Positions 12,177-20,534 are shown, counted from the stretch's first letter. The stretch is DNA of 60,000 nt from Prorocentrum cordatum (GCA_963575745.1 CAUYUJ010015726.1:1359939-1419938); one strand, 5' to 3'. Made by a program: numbers and translations. The notes: a model not told the origin generated them from the letters alone.

Positions 12177-12770
12177 CTAGCTGGTTCGATACTTTCCTTT
12201 GCTACGATACTTGCCCTTCTTGCCGCAGTAGTCGCCCGTCTTGAATGGTGACGCCGAAGAAGACTTGACAATGGGACAGTCCGAGCTCGAATGCAACGGA
12301 GAGCCACATGTAGTACATCCGTTCGAGGGTGATGCCTGGCCTCCGCTTGTGTGGCCTCCTCGTCCTTTCCTGCCACCGCGGCCTCGTCCTTTGCCACGTC
12401 CTTGGCCACCTCCTCCGTAGTAGTCTTCCTCTGTGCAATCCTCGTGCTCGTCCTCGTGGTAGGTGCCATTCTCTTCGTCGCAATTGCCTTCCCAGTCGGT
12501 GCCGTCTTCGTAATAGGAACCTTCTTGCCATTCGTCGTCATAGCCAACCCACATCCAGGAGCCATCTGATGCCCATGTCTCTGGGCTGTCATAATCTGAC
12601 TCCCAGTATGTGCCTTCATCTGTCCAGCACTGAGAGACCATTGCAGGCATTGAAGATGTCGCCCCTTGATATTCATGATTGGCCATTCTCTGCATCAGCG
12701 CTATGAGTTCAGGGTAACGATTGAGATCTCCTTGGATCTGCATGCGCAAGTCGGTTCTCATCTTCTCTGA
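12177..12770 (-). pseudogene. Copia Gag, C-terminal part with zinc knuckle
   Basis: Acidic, tyrosine-rich residues (EEDYYGGGG) pass into an Arg/Gly/Lys tract (QGRGKGRGRGGRKGRGG) and then a CCHC knuckle, CTTCGSPLHSSSDC, with exact C-x2-C-x4-H-x4-C spacing for RNA binding. A Lys/Gly tail follows up to the TAG. The frame differs from the Gag N-terminus; the switch lies at about 12768-12776, where the sense strand has a TTTT run. Confidence 0.9.
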
Positions 12771-13482
12771 AAAGGCCCGACATCTGTAGCAATGTGAAGC
12801 TCTTTCCGACGTTGTTGAGCTGCAGGCCTCCTTTGTCTGAGCCCCCCTCAAAGCATAGACGAAACATTTTGAGGAAGTCGTTCATTGGAAGATGGCCTCT
12901 GGTGAATGAGAAGAAACTTGAACAAGCCACGATTGACATATCTTGATATTGAACTTCGAAATCTTGAACAAGAACGTCCATCAAGACAGGGGCTCCTGCT
13001 GGTTCAGGCGGATGAAGGACGCCTGCCGCGTCTTGCCACTCAGGATGTGAGGGCTGAGCTAGTAGTTCATCTCCTTCCATCAAACGTCGTACTCCAGCAT
13101 TGAGGTCCAGCCTGTCACGTTTCATCTTCATGGCTATCTGAAGCGCTGAACCCCTGAGACGTCCAGCCATCGCTGGACCTGCTGCATGCTTTGGTAGATC
13201 TGTTTGCCTCCACCACAGCCTGAGTAGTTGGATGTAGCGCCTCAGCGGGTACTTGCCGCTGCCTGGGCGCCACCCTGGTGGCGTGTTCTTGTTGAACGCG
13301 TCGAGCGGGATACCGCCACCATTACCTGAGACGTCTCCGTAGTCCACGGCTAAGTGCGTCCACTTATCTTGCCAGTAGTCTGTCCTGTCGATGGTGATGA
13401 GGATGAGTGAAACTGCAGCTGCACACACGCGCACGATGAGCCCCTGGAAGTTGCTCGCGTACTTCTGCTGCTGCTGATACAT
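12770..13482 (-). pseudogene. Copia Gag, N-terminal part
   Basis: The frame begins with a Met 107 nt inside the 5' LTR and contains PPGWRPGSGKYPLRRYIQLL followed by LWWRQTDLPKHAAGPAMAGRL, a pattern typical of the capsid-like region of copia Gag proteins (Trp/Arg-rich start, then a helical stretch with a conserved PxxxxG). It would form the particle that packages the RNA. The start is chosen as the first Met after the leader; I see no better upstream choice. Confidence 0.75.
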
Positions 13483-13569
13483 GAAACGGTTCTCGTCGCT
13501 ATCGACGCTGAGCCGGAACCTGATGGCGAAGCTGAGGGCAGAGAGACGGCGAGTCTCAAAGTACCTGCC

Positions 13570-13587
13570 ACCACATCAGCGCTACCA
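13570..13587 (-). promoter_or_regulatory. Primer-binding site for initiator Met tRNA
   Basis: On the element strand, TGGTAGCGC starts 1 nt after the 5' LTR. It is complementary to a tRNA 3' end reading GCGCTACCA, as used by Ty1 with initiator tRNA-Met. The match core is 13579-13587; bases beyond it cannot be judged without the host tRNA. Confidence 0.65.
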
Positions 13588-13588
13588 A

Positions 13589-13733
13589 AGTTAGTTTTCC
13601 AGCGTGAGCTGTCGAACCATTGATGGCTTGAGCCACAACGTATACGGATAGTCGAATAACATTCAAACATATCTCGAACATCTCTGATGGTTCTGAAACC
13701 TCTTACCCCGAACTCATACACACAATCTAACTC
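13589..13733 (-). repeat. 5' LTR of the copia element
   Basis: 145 bp, in direct orientation with 3564-3708. The five differences lie near the inner end (3), in the spliced-leader-like site (1) and at about 13698 (1). The region beyond it at 13734 is C-rich. Confidence 0.9.
13627..13647 (-). promoter_or_regulatory. Spliced-leader-like motif inside the 5' LTR
   Basis: The counterpart of 3602-3622. It agrees with the dinoflagellate spliced leader at 17 of 21 positions, with CCGTA and GGCTCAAG intact. It differs from the other LTR copy at one base. Confidence 0.45.
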
Positions 13734-14175
13734 GCCTTCCCCCGGGCCCCTCTCCGGCGACTCCCCTGGCCCCCCCCGGGGCCCCCCTCCGGCGCCCCCC
13801 CCCCCCTCCGGGGCCCTCCTCCAGCGTCTCCACAGCCTGTCAGGGCCCCCAGGGAGCACGCCCCCCCCCCGTCCCGCAGGAGAAAAAAAAAAAAGGTCGC
13901 AGGAAAAAAAAAGGTCGCAGGAAAAAAAAAGGGGGTTCCCGTCGGTCCCCCCTCCTCCACCCCCAGAATCGCCCCCCCGCACAGCCAGGGCCCCCCCCGG
14001 GCAGGAAAAAAAAAAAGGGCCGCAGGAAAAAACAAAAAAGGGTCCACAGGAAAAAAATAAAGGGTTTTCTACGGACTGGCCCGCAGGACAGAAAAAAGGG
14101 CACAGGAAAAAAAAAGGGCGCGAACGGGCACAACAGCCCCCCACAGGAAAAACAAAAAAAAAGGGCCGCAGGAAA
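13734..14175. repeat. C-rich tract, then A-run repeats
   Basis: 13734-13880 is C-rich (runs to 13 C). From about 13878 a unit of the form GGTCGCAGG plus 7-12 A recurs about nine times (GGAAAAAAAAAAGG type). Minus-strand frames give strings such as FFFPATFFF and are repeat translations. Confidence 0.85.
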
Positions 14176-15625
14176 AAAAGAGAAGCCCCCGAAAACCAAA
14201 GAAACGCCGAAAACAAAAAGGGCACCGAAAACCAAAACGGCGCCGAAAACCCAAGCAGCGCCGAAAACCAAAGGAGCACCGAAACCCAAAGGAGCGCCGA
14301 AAACCAAAAGCGCGCCGACAACCAAAAGGAGGCCGAAAACCAAATGAGCGCCGAAAACCAAAAGAGCGCCGAAAAGCAAAGCGGCGCCGAAAACCAAAAG
14401 GCGCCGAACACCTAACCAACTGCAAACCGAAGAGGCGCCGAAAAAAGCTCCGAAATCCAGCGAGGCACCAACAACCAAAGAGACACCCAAAACCAAAAGA
14501 ACGCCGAAAACCAGAGCAGCGCCAAAAACCAAAAGGGCGCCGAAAACCAAAAAGCACTGAAACCCAAAAGGGCGCCCAAAACCAAAGGGTCGCCGAACTT
14601 GAAAATGACGCCGGAAACCAAAGGGGCGCCGAAAATCAATAGAGAGCCGACATCCAAAGGGTCGCCAAACGCCAAGAGGGCACCGAAAAACAAAACACTG
14701 CCAAAAACCAAAGGAGCGCCGAAAACCAAAAAGGGTACCGAAACCGAAAACGGCGCCGAAAAACCAAAGGATCGCCGAAACCCAAAGAGGCGCCGAAAAC
14801 CACAAGGGCGCCGAGAACCAAAGGAGCGCCGAAAACCGAAAGGGCACCGAAAACCAAAGGAGCGCCGAAGACCAAAGGGCCGCATAAATACAAAAGGAAA
14901 ACGAAAACCAACAAAACGCCGAACACAAAAAAGGGCGCCGAAAACTAAAAAAGATGCGCCGGAAACCAAAAGGACACCGAAAACCAAATGGACACCGAAA
15001 ACCAAAGAAGCACCGAAAACCAAGAGGGCACTGAAAACCAAAGGGGCGCCGAACACCCAAGGGGCGCCGATAACCAAAAGAAACGCCGAAACCCAAGAAG
15101 CGCCGAAAACCAAAGATGCGCCGAAATCAAAAAGTGCGCCAACAAAAACAAAGGTGGCGCCGATAACAAAAATGTGTCCGAAAACGAAAGGAGCGCGGAA
15201 AACAATAGAAGCTCCGAAGACGGACAGGGCGCCGAAAACAAAAAAAACGAAAACCAATGGGGCGCAAAAAACCGCTGGAACGCCGGAAACCAAAGGGGCG
15301 CCGAAAACCAAATAATCGTCGAAAACCAAAAGAGAGCCCAGAGGGAGCCGAAAACCAAGAGGGCGCCGAAAACCAACGATGCGGCGAAAACCATAAAGGT
15401 ACGCAGAAAACCATAAAGGGCGTCGAAAACCAAAGGGGCGCCGAAAACCACATGAGAGCCGAAAATTAAAGGAGCGCCGAAAACCCAAGGAGCGCCGAAA
15501 GCCAGGAAGCGCGAAAGGCCGAAAACGCGCCGAAAACCAAAGAGGCGCCGAAAACCATAGACATCGAAACCTACAAGTACGCCGCAAACCAAAGGGGCGC
15601 AGAAAACAAAATAAGAAAAGTAGCT
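14176..15625. repeat. 18-bp minisatellite (GCCGAAAACCAAAGGAGC type)
   Basis: About 80 imperfect copies of an 18-bp unit. Because 18 is six codons and the unit has no stop on either strand, plus frames read as APKTKG-type hexapeptides and minus frames as FGFRRS or FGAPLV hexapeptides, giving open frames up to 418 codons. There is no start context, domain or composition shift to suggest a gene. Confidence 0.95.
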
Positions 15626-15780
15626 TCGAACCCACCCTTCAGCCAAGGCCCTATGGCTGGAAGAACCAAAAGAAGGAGGGGAGGGGTGGGTAATTAGCTT
15701 TGGAAGCCCCCCCCCTTTGGAAAGGCGAGCCCGGCCTTACCCCGGCTAGGGCCCCCCCGACTGGAAAATGCCCACTAAAG
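15626..15780. other. Short G-rich unique stretch
   Basis: No gene is visible. It contains GGGGAGGGG and C8 tracts. Confidence 0.4.
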
Positions 15781-16160
15781 GGGGAGGGGGGGGCCCTCCT
15801 CCCCCCTGCTCCTCTCCCTTCTCCGGATTTCCCGGAACCCTGATCGCTTGGGTTGTGGAATATTCCAGGCCCTCGGAATTTCCAAAGATTTAACACATTG
15901 TTTAAAACATGTCCAGCAGTATGGAATTTTCAAAAAATTGAAAGATCTTCAATAAATATCTAGAAAGTTTGGGTGATTCCGGATTCTCCGGAACCCTGAT
16001 CGCCTGGGTTGTGTTGGAAATTCCAAGCCCTCAAAATTTTAGAACTCTTAAAATCTAAAGATAAAATAGAAAACACAATTATATTGATTTAGTTGTTTGG
16101 TTGAAAAAACAACAATCTGGTGGTTCCAGATTTCCCGGAATCCTGATCGCCTCTCGGCAC
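15777..16160. repeat. Three AT-richer direct repeats of about 150 bp
   Basis: The word CCGGA-TTTCCCGGAACCCTGATCGC (with variants) recurs with its CCTGATCGC part at about 15838, 15994 and 16141, spacings of 156 and 147 bp. The first two copies share GGGTTGTG and TTCCA words after it. The region is clearly AT-richer than its neighbours. A near-perfect foldback of G and C runs (15777-15806) precedes it. Confidence 0.75.
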
Positions 16161-16189
16161 GGCCCTGGCTGCCCATTGGCACGACATTT

Positions 16190-16470
16190 CATTAAGATTC
16201 GTTTGGGTCCCTCTTGGATTGTCTTCGGACCCTTTAGGGTGGCCTCCTGGGCCGTCTTGGAACGATCTTTGGAGCCTCTTGGGCTGTTTTGGGCCATTCT
16301 TGGCCCCAAAAGGCGATAACCCGAAAACCCTTGCAAAACCATTGAAAGATCAACAGTTTCTGCCTTTTTGGGCCCTTCTGAGAAGCCTCTTGGAGGCAAC
16401 TTGGAGCGTCTCGGTGCTCTCGCTCCCACTGCTGCTGCCGCTGAGAGGGTGAAGCGGAAAAGAGGATGAG
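16190..16470. repeat. CTTGG-type repeat block with an A-rich spacer
   Basis: Degenerate CCTCTTGGGC and CGTCTTGG words, then the A-rich spacer (AAAAGGCG, CCCGAAAACC, GCAAAACC) at about 16308-16365 that also appears in the other blocks of this family. Confidence 0.8.
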
Positions 16471-16805
16471 AAGGTGAGGAGGAGGAGGAGAGGAATGGGG
16501 GGTGAGGAGAAGGAGAAGAAGGAAGAGGATGAGGATGAGGATAAAGATGCGTTCGCAGGAGGAGGTGGTGGCGTTCGCAGGAGGAGGACGAGGAATAGGA
16601 AAATGGAGGAAGATGACGACGACGATGACGGCGACAGCGACGGCACGACGACGGATTTCAACTATAAGGCCTTCGCGAGCCTGTCTCCTTGGCGACTCTG
16701 GAGCACTCCCTGACTCTCTCTCTCTCTCTCTTTCTGTAGATCTATCTCTTCCTGTCTCTCTCTCCCTCTATCTCTCTCTATCTCTCTCTCTCCGTCTTCC
16801 GTCTC
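16470..16805. repeat. Purine-rich GAGGA/GATGAC tract and CT-dinucleotide tract
   Basis: 16470-16640 is nearly all A/G with some GAC repeats. 16708-16797 is dominated by CT dinucleotides. Only simple-sequence frames are open. Confidence 0.9.
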
Positions 16806-16807
16806 CA

Positions 16808-17620
16808 TGCAGAAGTGACGTCCGGATCGAGATATTGCGAGCCTATTGGGTGCCTCTTGGGGCGTCCTGGGGGGGCCTCTTTGGGGCCTCTTGGGAGCCT
16901 CCTGGGGCCTCTTGGGGCTTCCCGGGAGCCTCTCGGGGCTGAGGGCTCGAAATGTTCGATGGGGTCCCCCGTCTGGGCACACTCTTGGAGCCGTGTTGGG
17001 TCTTGGGGGCATCTTGGGCAGTCTTGCAGGCGTCTTGGGCCGTCTTGGAGCCCTCTTGGGCCGTTTTGGGACAATCTTGGAGGCCTCTTGGGCCGTCTTG
17101 GAGCGATCTTGGGGGCCTCTTGGGACGTCTTGGAACGTCGGGGAGCGGAAGAGGCGAGAACGCACAGATCATTCAAAAAGCAATGGGGAATCAATGAATG
17201 TTGCATCTTGGGGCCCTCTTGGGAGTGCTCCTGGAGGTGATTTGAAGTGTTTTGCAGGCCTCTTGGAGGAGGCATTTTAGGGGGGCCAGTCCCCATAAAA
17301 CGGGAAGGCATTTTGGAGGGACCCGTCCCCCTAAAACTGCACCCAAACGGGGGACCCGAACGAACATTTCGAGCCCTCAGCCCCGAGAGGCTCCCAGGAG
17401 GCTCCCAAGAGGCCGCAGGAGGCCCCCAAGAGGCCCCAAGAGGCCCCAAGAGGTCCCCAAGAGGCCCCCAGGACGCCCCAAGAGGCTCCCAATAGGCTCC
17501 CAAGAGGCCCCCCTCTGTCGTCGTCGTCGTCGTCGCCGCCGTCGTCGTCGTTCCCGTTCAGGGTCGGCGGCACCGGCCGTAAGACCTTCGCAATGTCTCG
17601 ATCCGGGCGTCACTTTTGCA
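16808..17620. repeat. Large inverted repeat, about 810 bp overall
   Basis: The left arm (about 16808-16985) recurs as its reverse complement at about 17345-17620. Matching landmarks are GACGTCCGGATCGAGATATT (left) against AATGTCTCGATCCGGGCGTC (right), and GGCTGAGGGCTCGAAATGTT against AACATTTCGAGCCCTCAGCC. The right arm carries an extra TCG/CGT microsatellite (about 17515-17560). Between the arms are CTTGG-type repeats and a 36-bp array. Confidence 0.85.
17267..17342 (+). repeat. 36-bp repeat array, copy A
   Basis: About two units of the form GGGGGACCNGTCCCC, TAAAAC, GGGAAGGCATTTT. It is the reverse complement of the array at 17620-17790. Confidence 0.8.
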
Positions 17621-17790
17621 GAGGGCGGTCCCCCTAAAGAAGGTCGCCATTTTTGGGGGGACTGGTTCCCCTAAAATCCCATCTGGTTGTAAGGGGACCA
17701 ATCCCCCTAAAATCCCCTTCCGTTTCATGGGGACCGGTCCCTCTACAATGCCGTCCCGTTTTATAGGGACTGCCCCCCGACCAAGGAGAC
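17620..17790 (-). repeat. 36-bp repeat array, copy B (inverted relative to A)
   Basis: About four 36-bp units, each with an inner palindrome GGGGACCGGTCCCC next to TAAAAT. Minus-strand translation gives a 12-residue repeat of the VPIKRDGI type. It directly abuts the right arm of the large inverted repeat. Confidence 0.85.
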
Positions 17791-18085
17791 CAAGGACCGC
17801 ATTATGATACTCTTGAGGCGCGGTTTGACCGTCTCGAGTCCTCGCGGTGTGCATTGGCATCTAACACTCGGAAATAACAGATGCGTTTTCGTCTTCGCGG
17901 CTGTGATTAGTTTCAGCTACTGGATGCAACCGAGTATCGCGAATGATAGGACCGTTATATTGTGCTTGCCATTACTGCACTTGCTTCCATATGTGTATAG
18001 GTGCGCATACGCGAGCGTATGTGTAAACATGTATACATCATGTGTTATTGCACACGTGTGCTTATATAATTATGTGTATTGACAC
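17791..18085. other. Unique, AT-richer stretch, no gene seen
   Basis: A 92-codon plus frame (17804-18082) covers it but shows no motif and ends in the TA-rich zone. Nothing else is recognised. Confidence 0.4.
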
Positions 18086-18136
18086 ATATATATGTATATA
18101 GATATATATATATATATATATGTGTGCAACTATGTA

Positions 18137-18175
<39 letters not shown>

Positions 18176-18214
18176 TAGAACCTTCGCGCGCGCTTCGCGC
18201 GCGCTCAGGTTCTA
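18086..18214. repeat. TA microsatellite followed by a 39-nt GC hairpin
   Basis: Interrupted TA repeats (18086-18175) run into TAGAACC-TTC-GCGCGCGC-TTC-GCGCGCGC-TCA-GGTTCTA (18176-18214). The outer 7 bp and inner 8 bp can pair, with small internal mismatches and a TTC loop. The same arrangement is at 55810-55890. Confidence 0.9.
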
Positions 18215-18239
18215 ATTGTGGGCACGGCCTGGTCCCACC

Positions 18240-18271
18240 CCATGTTCTGGAAGCGCGCTTCCGGAATATGG
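18240..18271. repeat. 32-nt imperfect palindrome
   Basis: CCATGTTCTGGAAGCG and its near reverse complement meet at a GCGC centre, with two mismatched pairs. It is related to the hairpin at 18403-18434. Confidence 0.8.
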
Positions 18272-18402
18272 AGGGGCCTCTGATCATTCTCATGCGCTCC
18301 TGCGCCCTATTCGCTCGCACCCTGGACCCTGGACCCTGGACCCCTGCCCTCTGTACTTTGCGCGATCGTCGTCGTCGATGCCGGCGGCGCATGATCCCTT
18401 TC

Positions 18403-18434
18403 CCATGTTCCGGAGAGCCTGATCCGGAACATGG
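18403..18434. repeat. 12-bp perfect stem hairpin
   Basis: CCATGTTCCGGA, an 8-nt loop (GAGCCTGA), then TCCGGAACATGG. Confidence 0.85.
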
Positions 18435-18469
18435 GGGCGAAGAAAGGCCTCGCGCGGGTGGGGCGGGGC

Positions 18470-19085
18470 CTCCTCGGCTTGTGTTGGCCTGAAGGCTCCA
18501 TGGGGGCTCTTGGGGGTCTCTTGGGGGACTCTGGGGGCCTGTGTTTGTCGTCTCTTGGAATCATTTGGAGGCCTCTTGGGGTCTCTTCGGATCTCCTTGG
18601 GGACTCTTGAAGGCCTCTGGGGACCCCTTCGGGCCCTCTTGGAGCCTCTTGGGGCCCTCCCGGAGCGGAAAACTGGATTTATGAATGTTTGGTCGTCCTC
18701 TGGGGCCCCTCTTGGGGCCGCCTTGGAATCCTCTTGGGCTGTTTTGGGTGTCAATGAGGCCGTCCGGGGAGCGTCTTTGGGGCCTCTTGGGCCGTCTTGG
18801 GGTGTCCTGGCGGGCCTCTTGGGCCGTCTTTGAGCGTCGGGAAGGCGAAAAGGCCAAAAGGCCAAAACATAGAAAAACATAATGGATAATTAACAATTAT
18901 CCCTCCTCGGGGTCCTCTGGGGGGACCTCTTGGAGACTTCTTGGAGCGTCTTGGCGGCCGCTTGCGCCGTCTTGGGCTCATCTTGGTTGTTTCGGGGGCC
19001 TCTGGGGACGTCTTGGGGGCCTGTGGGGGCACTCCGGACTCGTCCTGGGGCTCTCTAGGCAGGTTCACGGCACGGCCGGGACTTT
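18470..19085. repeat. CTTGG-type repeat block
   Basis: Dense GGCCTCTTGG and CGTCTTGGGG words, with the A-rich spacer (AAAAGGCCAAAAGGCC) at about 18845-18900. Frames are open in both directions (LGLLGRLG plus, PKTAQEAP minus) without protein motifs. Confidence 0.85.
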
Positions 19086-19194
19086 CCAGGGGACCTGAAG
19101 CCACCATGGCGATGGGAAGCAACTTGGCGAAGGCCCCCGCCCCCGGTACCCCGATATTATACATACGCATACCAGTTTACAATAGGTTATATAT

Positions 19195-19233
19195 TCATAT
19201 GCACATACATATATATATATATATTACACATAA

Positions 19234-19280
<47 letters not shown>
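19195..19280. repeat. TA microsatellite
   Basis: A near-continuous TA run with a few interruptions. Confidence 0.95.
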
Positions 19281-19281
<1 letters not shown>

Positions 19282-19430
19282 CAAGTACATGCACTCCATC
19301 GGCGGCCAAACAGCGAAGGTGATGGATTATCACCTTTTCGACGTGTGCACGTTCGAGAGGCACAACACTCTGGGACCGAGGTTCCCCCGCTCGAGATTCG
19401 AGCGGAAAACGAGACATCGGCACAGTACCA
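19281..19430 (+). repeat. Direct repeat DR1 (150 bp)
   Basis: Begins GCAAGTACATGCACTCCATC and recurs 280 bp further on at 19561-19712 with scattered substitutions. It lies just outside the left 80-bp terminal repeat of the tyrosine-recombinase element. Confidence 0.88.
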
Positions 19431-19478
19431 CAGCACTTTGTAAAGAGAAGGAAAAGAAAAAGGGGCGGGAGGGCGGGT

Positions 19479-19558
19479 CGGAGCCTTGAGCATGTCGGCC
19501 GCGGAGCGGTGCGGCCGCCTGTTCGCTCCTTCTTCGCTTCCAGATCTGAAAATCAAAC
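19479..19558 (-). repeat. 80-bp terminal repeat, 3' end of the YR retroelement
   Basis: Starts CGGAGCCTTGAGCATG and ends CTGAAAATCAAAC on the plus strand. It matches 33590-33669 at 78 of 80 positions in the same orientation. The two copies bracket the tyrosine-recombinase element exactly, so I interpret them as its terminal repeats. Confidence 0.75.
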
Positions 19559-19560
19559 AA

Positions 19561-19712
19561 GCAAGTACATGCACTCCATCGGCGGCCGAACAGCGAAGCT
19601 GATGGATCATCACCTTTTTGACGTGTGCATGCACGCTCGAGAGGCACAGCGCTCTGGGACCGAGGTTCCCACGCTCGAGACTCGAGCGGGAAACGAGACA
19701 CCAACGCAGCAC
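19561..19712 (+). repeat. Direct repeat DR2 (152 bp)
   Basis: The second copy of 19281-19430. It lies between the 80-bp repeat and the methyltransferase-like coding region, so it is inside the element. Confidence 0.88.
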
Positions 19713-19791
19713 CCATTTCCCAAACGGGCAGCCTGGCCGCAGGCCGGAGCCCCCAAGGGCTTCAAACATTGATCAACTGTGGCGAGAACAT

Positions 19792-20187
19792 CTACACACA
19801 CATCATCTCGGCTAACTTTAAACCGTGCATCTGTTCGGCAGAATGGGAGAGGACAGCGGCGGCGGCGGCAGCGAACCGAGGTGGGCACTCCGCGGCAAGG
19901 CTGGTCCATTTGCGGCCGCCAGGCGCAACTCCTGGCAACTCTACGTGGTGGAGTTTCGTACGCGAGCAGACTCCAGCTTTCCCTGGGCACTTGCAACTCA
20001 AAACCTGCAGGGGCGAGATATTCCAACCTTGGATTCGCGTGGCCTTGCGCCAGCGGGTGCCGTGCTGACAGAGATGGCAGGTGCAAGAAACAACATCGGC
20101 GCCCGCGGCAAGCTTTACAGGGCGAGGTGCTGCCCACAGGATTGAAGTCTGCGGATTTTCGAGCAGCACTGGGACACCGAGCAGCAC
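19792..20187 (-). pseudogene. Methyltransferase-like protein, C-terminal part
   Basis: A 131-codon frame with CHLCQHGTRWRKATRIQGWN, CKCPGKAGVCSRTKLHH and then ELPGVAPGGRKWTSLAAECP. I recognise this Cys/His and Trp pattern as the usual second half of the 'FAGSG...LGTPC' domain found beside dinoflagellate RT/recombinase genes; that link is from general familiarity and is not a search result. It is in a different frame from the N-terminal part, and sequence between the two (20188-20258) seems to be missing or shifted. The product's role is unknown. Confidence 0.55.
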
Positions 20188-20258
20188 AGGGAGACAATCC
20201 TACAGGAGAAATGGAAGGTAGCGTTTCCGATCTTTACACGAGACTGCCCGCTAGCATT

Positions 20259-20534
20259 TTAATTGGCCTTTCCCGTGGGCGCCTCGAGGTCTTGCAAGGG
20301 CCGTCTGAGAGCCCGGGTCCAAGACGCGCAAGGAGTGCCCAAGAAAACACCCAGGACGAGGCCACTCTTGAGCCATCCCGAGATAAGCCTTTCAAGCGCG
20401 CGATCGAGGTGGTCCTCCATGGGACCACGCAAGATGTCTGGAGACAGGGCAGTGAAGCCAGAGGCCCTGAAAGCCTTGGCGACTTTGCCAGCCCCTGCAA
20501 AAGGCTCCAAAAACGTGCCAAACCTATCCAAACC
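20259..20534 (-). pseudogene. Methyltransferase-like protein, N-terminal part
   Basis: The frame reads GTFLEPFAGAGKVAKAFR, then FTALSPDILRGPMEDHL and VLGVFLGTPCASWTRAL. The FAGAG loop followed by a D-I after a beta strand and then TPC resembles an S-adenosylmethionine-binding Rossmann fold with a PC-type catalytic motif, as in cytosine-C5-type enzymes. Some DIRS elements carry a DNA methyltransferase domain, which supports the reading. It is in the same frame as the recombinase upstream, separated by two stops. The frame ends early at 20259. Confidence 0.6.

Larger units (their letters stand above)
3564..13733 (-). mobile_element. Ty1/copia LTR retrotransposon, about 10.2 kb, decayed
   Basis: A minus-strand element lies between two direct repeats of 145 bp. 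Its domain order is gag with a CCHC knuckle, aspartic protease, integrase, reverse transcriptase, RNase H. Integrase before RT is the copia order; Ty3/gypsy has the reverse. A candidate initiator-Met tRNA primer site sits 1 nt inside the 5' LTR. I count at least four frame changes plus two in-frame stops, so this copy cannot make a full polyprotein without recoding. The LTRs differ at only 5 of 145 positions. Clean TG...CA ends and a target-site duplication are not visible, so the outer boundaries carry a few bases of uncertainty. Confidence 0.92.

Noticed and set aside
13840-15635. Minus-strand 418- and 407-codon ORFs resembling hydrophobic membrane proteins
   Set aside because: Direct translation of the 18-bp repeat; overlapping frames on both strands are equally open.
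18176-18214. Intrinsic transcription terminator
   Set aside because: The hairpin lacks a following T-run in a gene context, and the genome is eukaryotic.
18079-19489. ORFs with YIYIYI stretches
   Set aside because: TA microsatellite translations with unrelated flanks.
20367-20387. Second spliced-leader-like site (CTTGAGCCA)
   Set aside because: Only 9 bases match and the rest of the leader does not follow.
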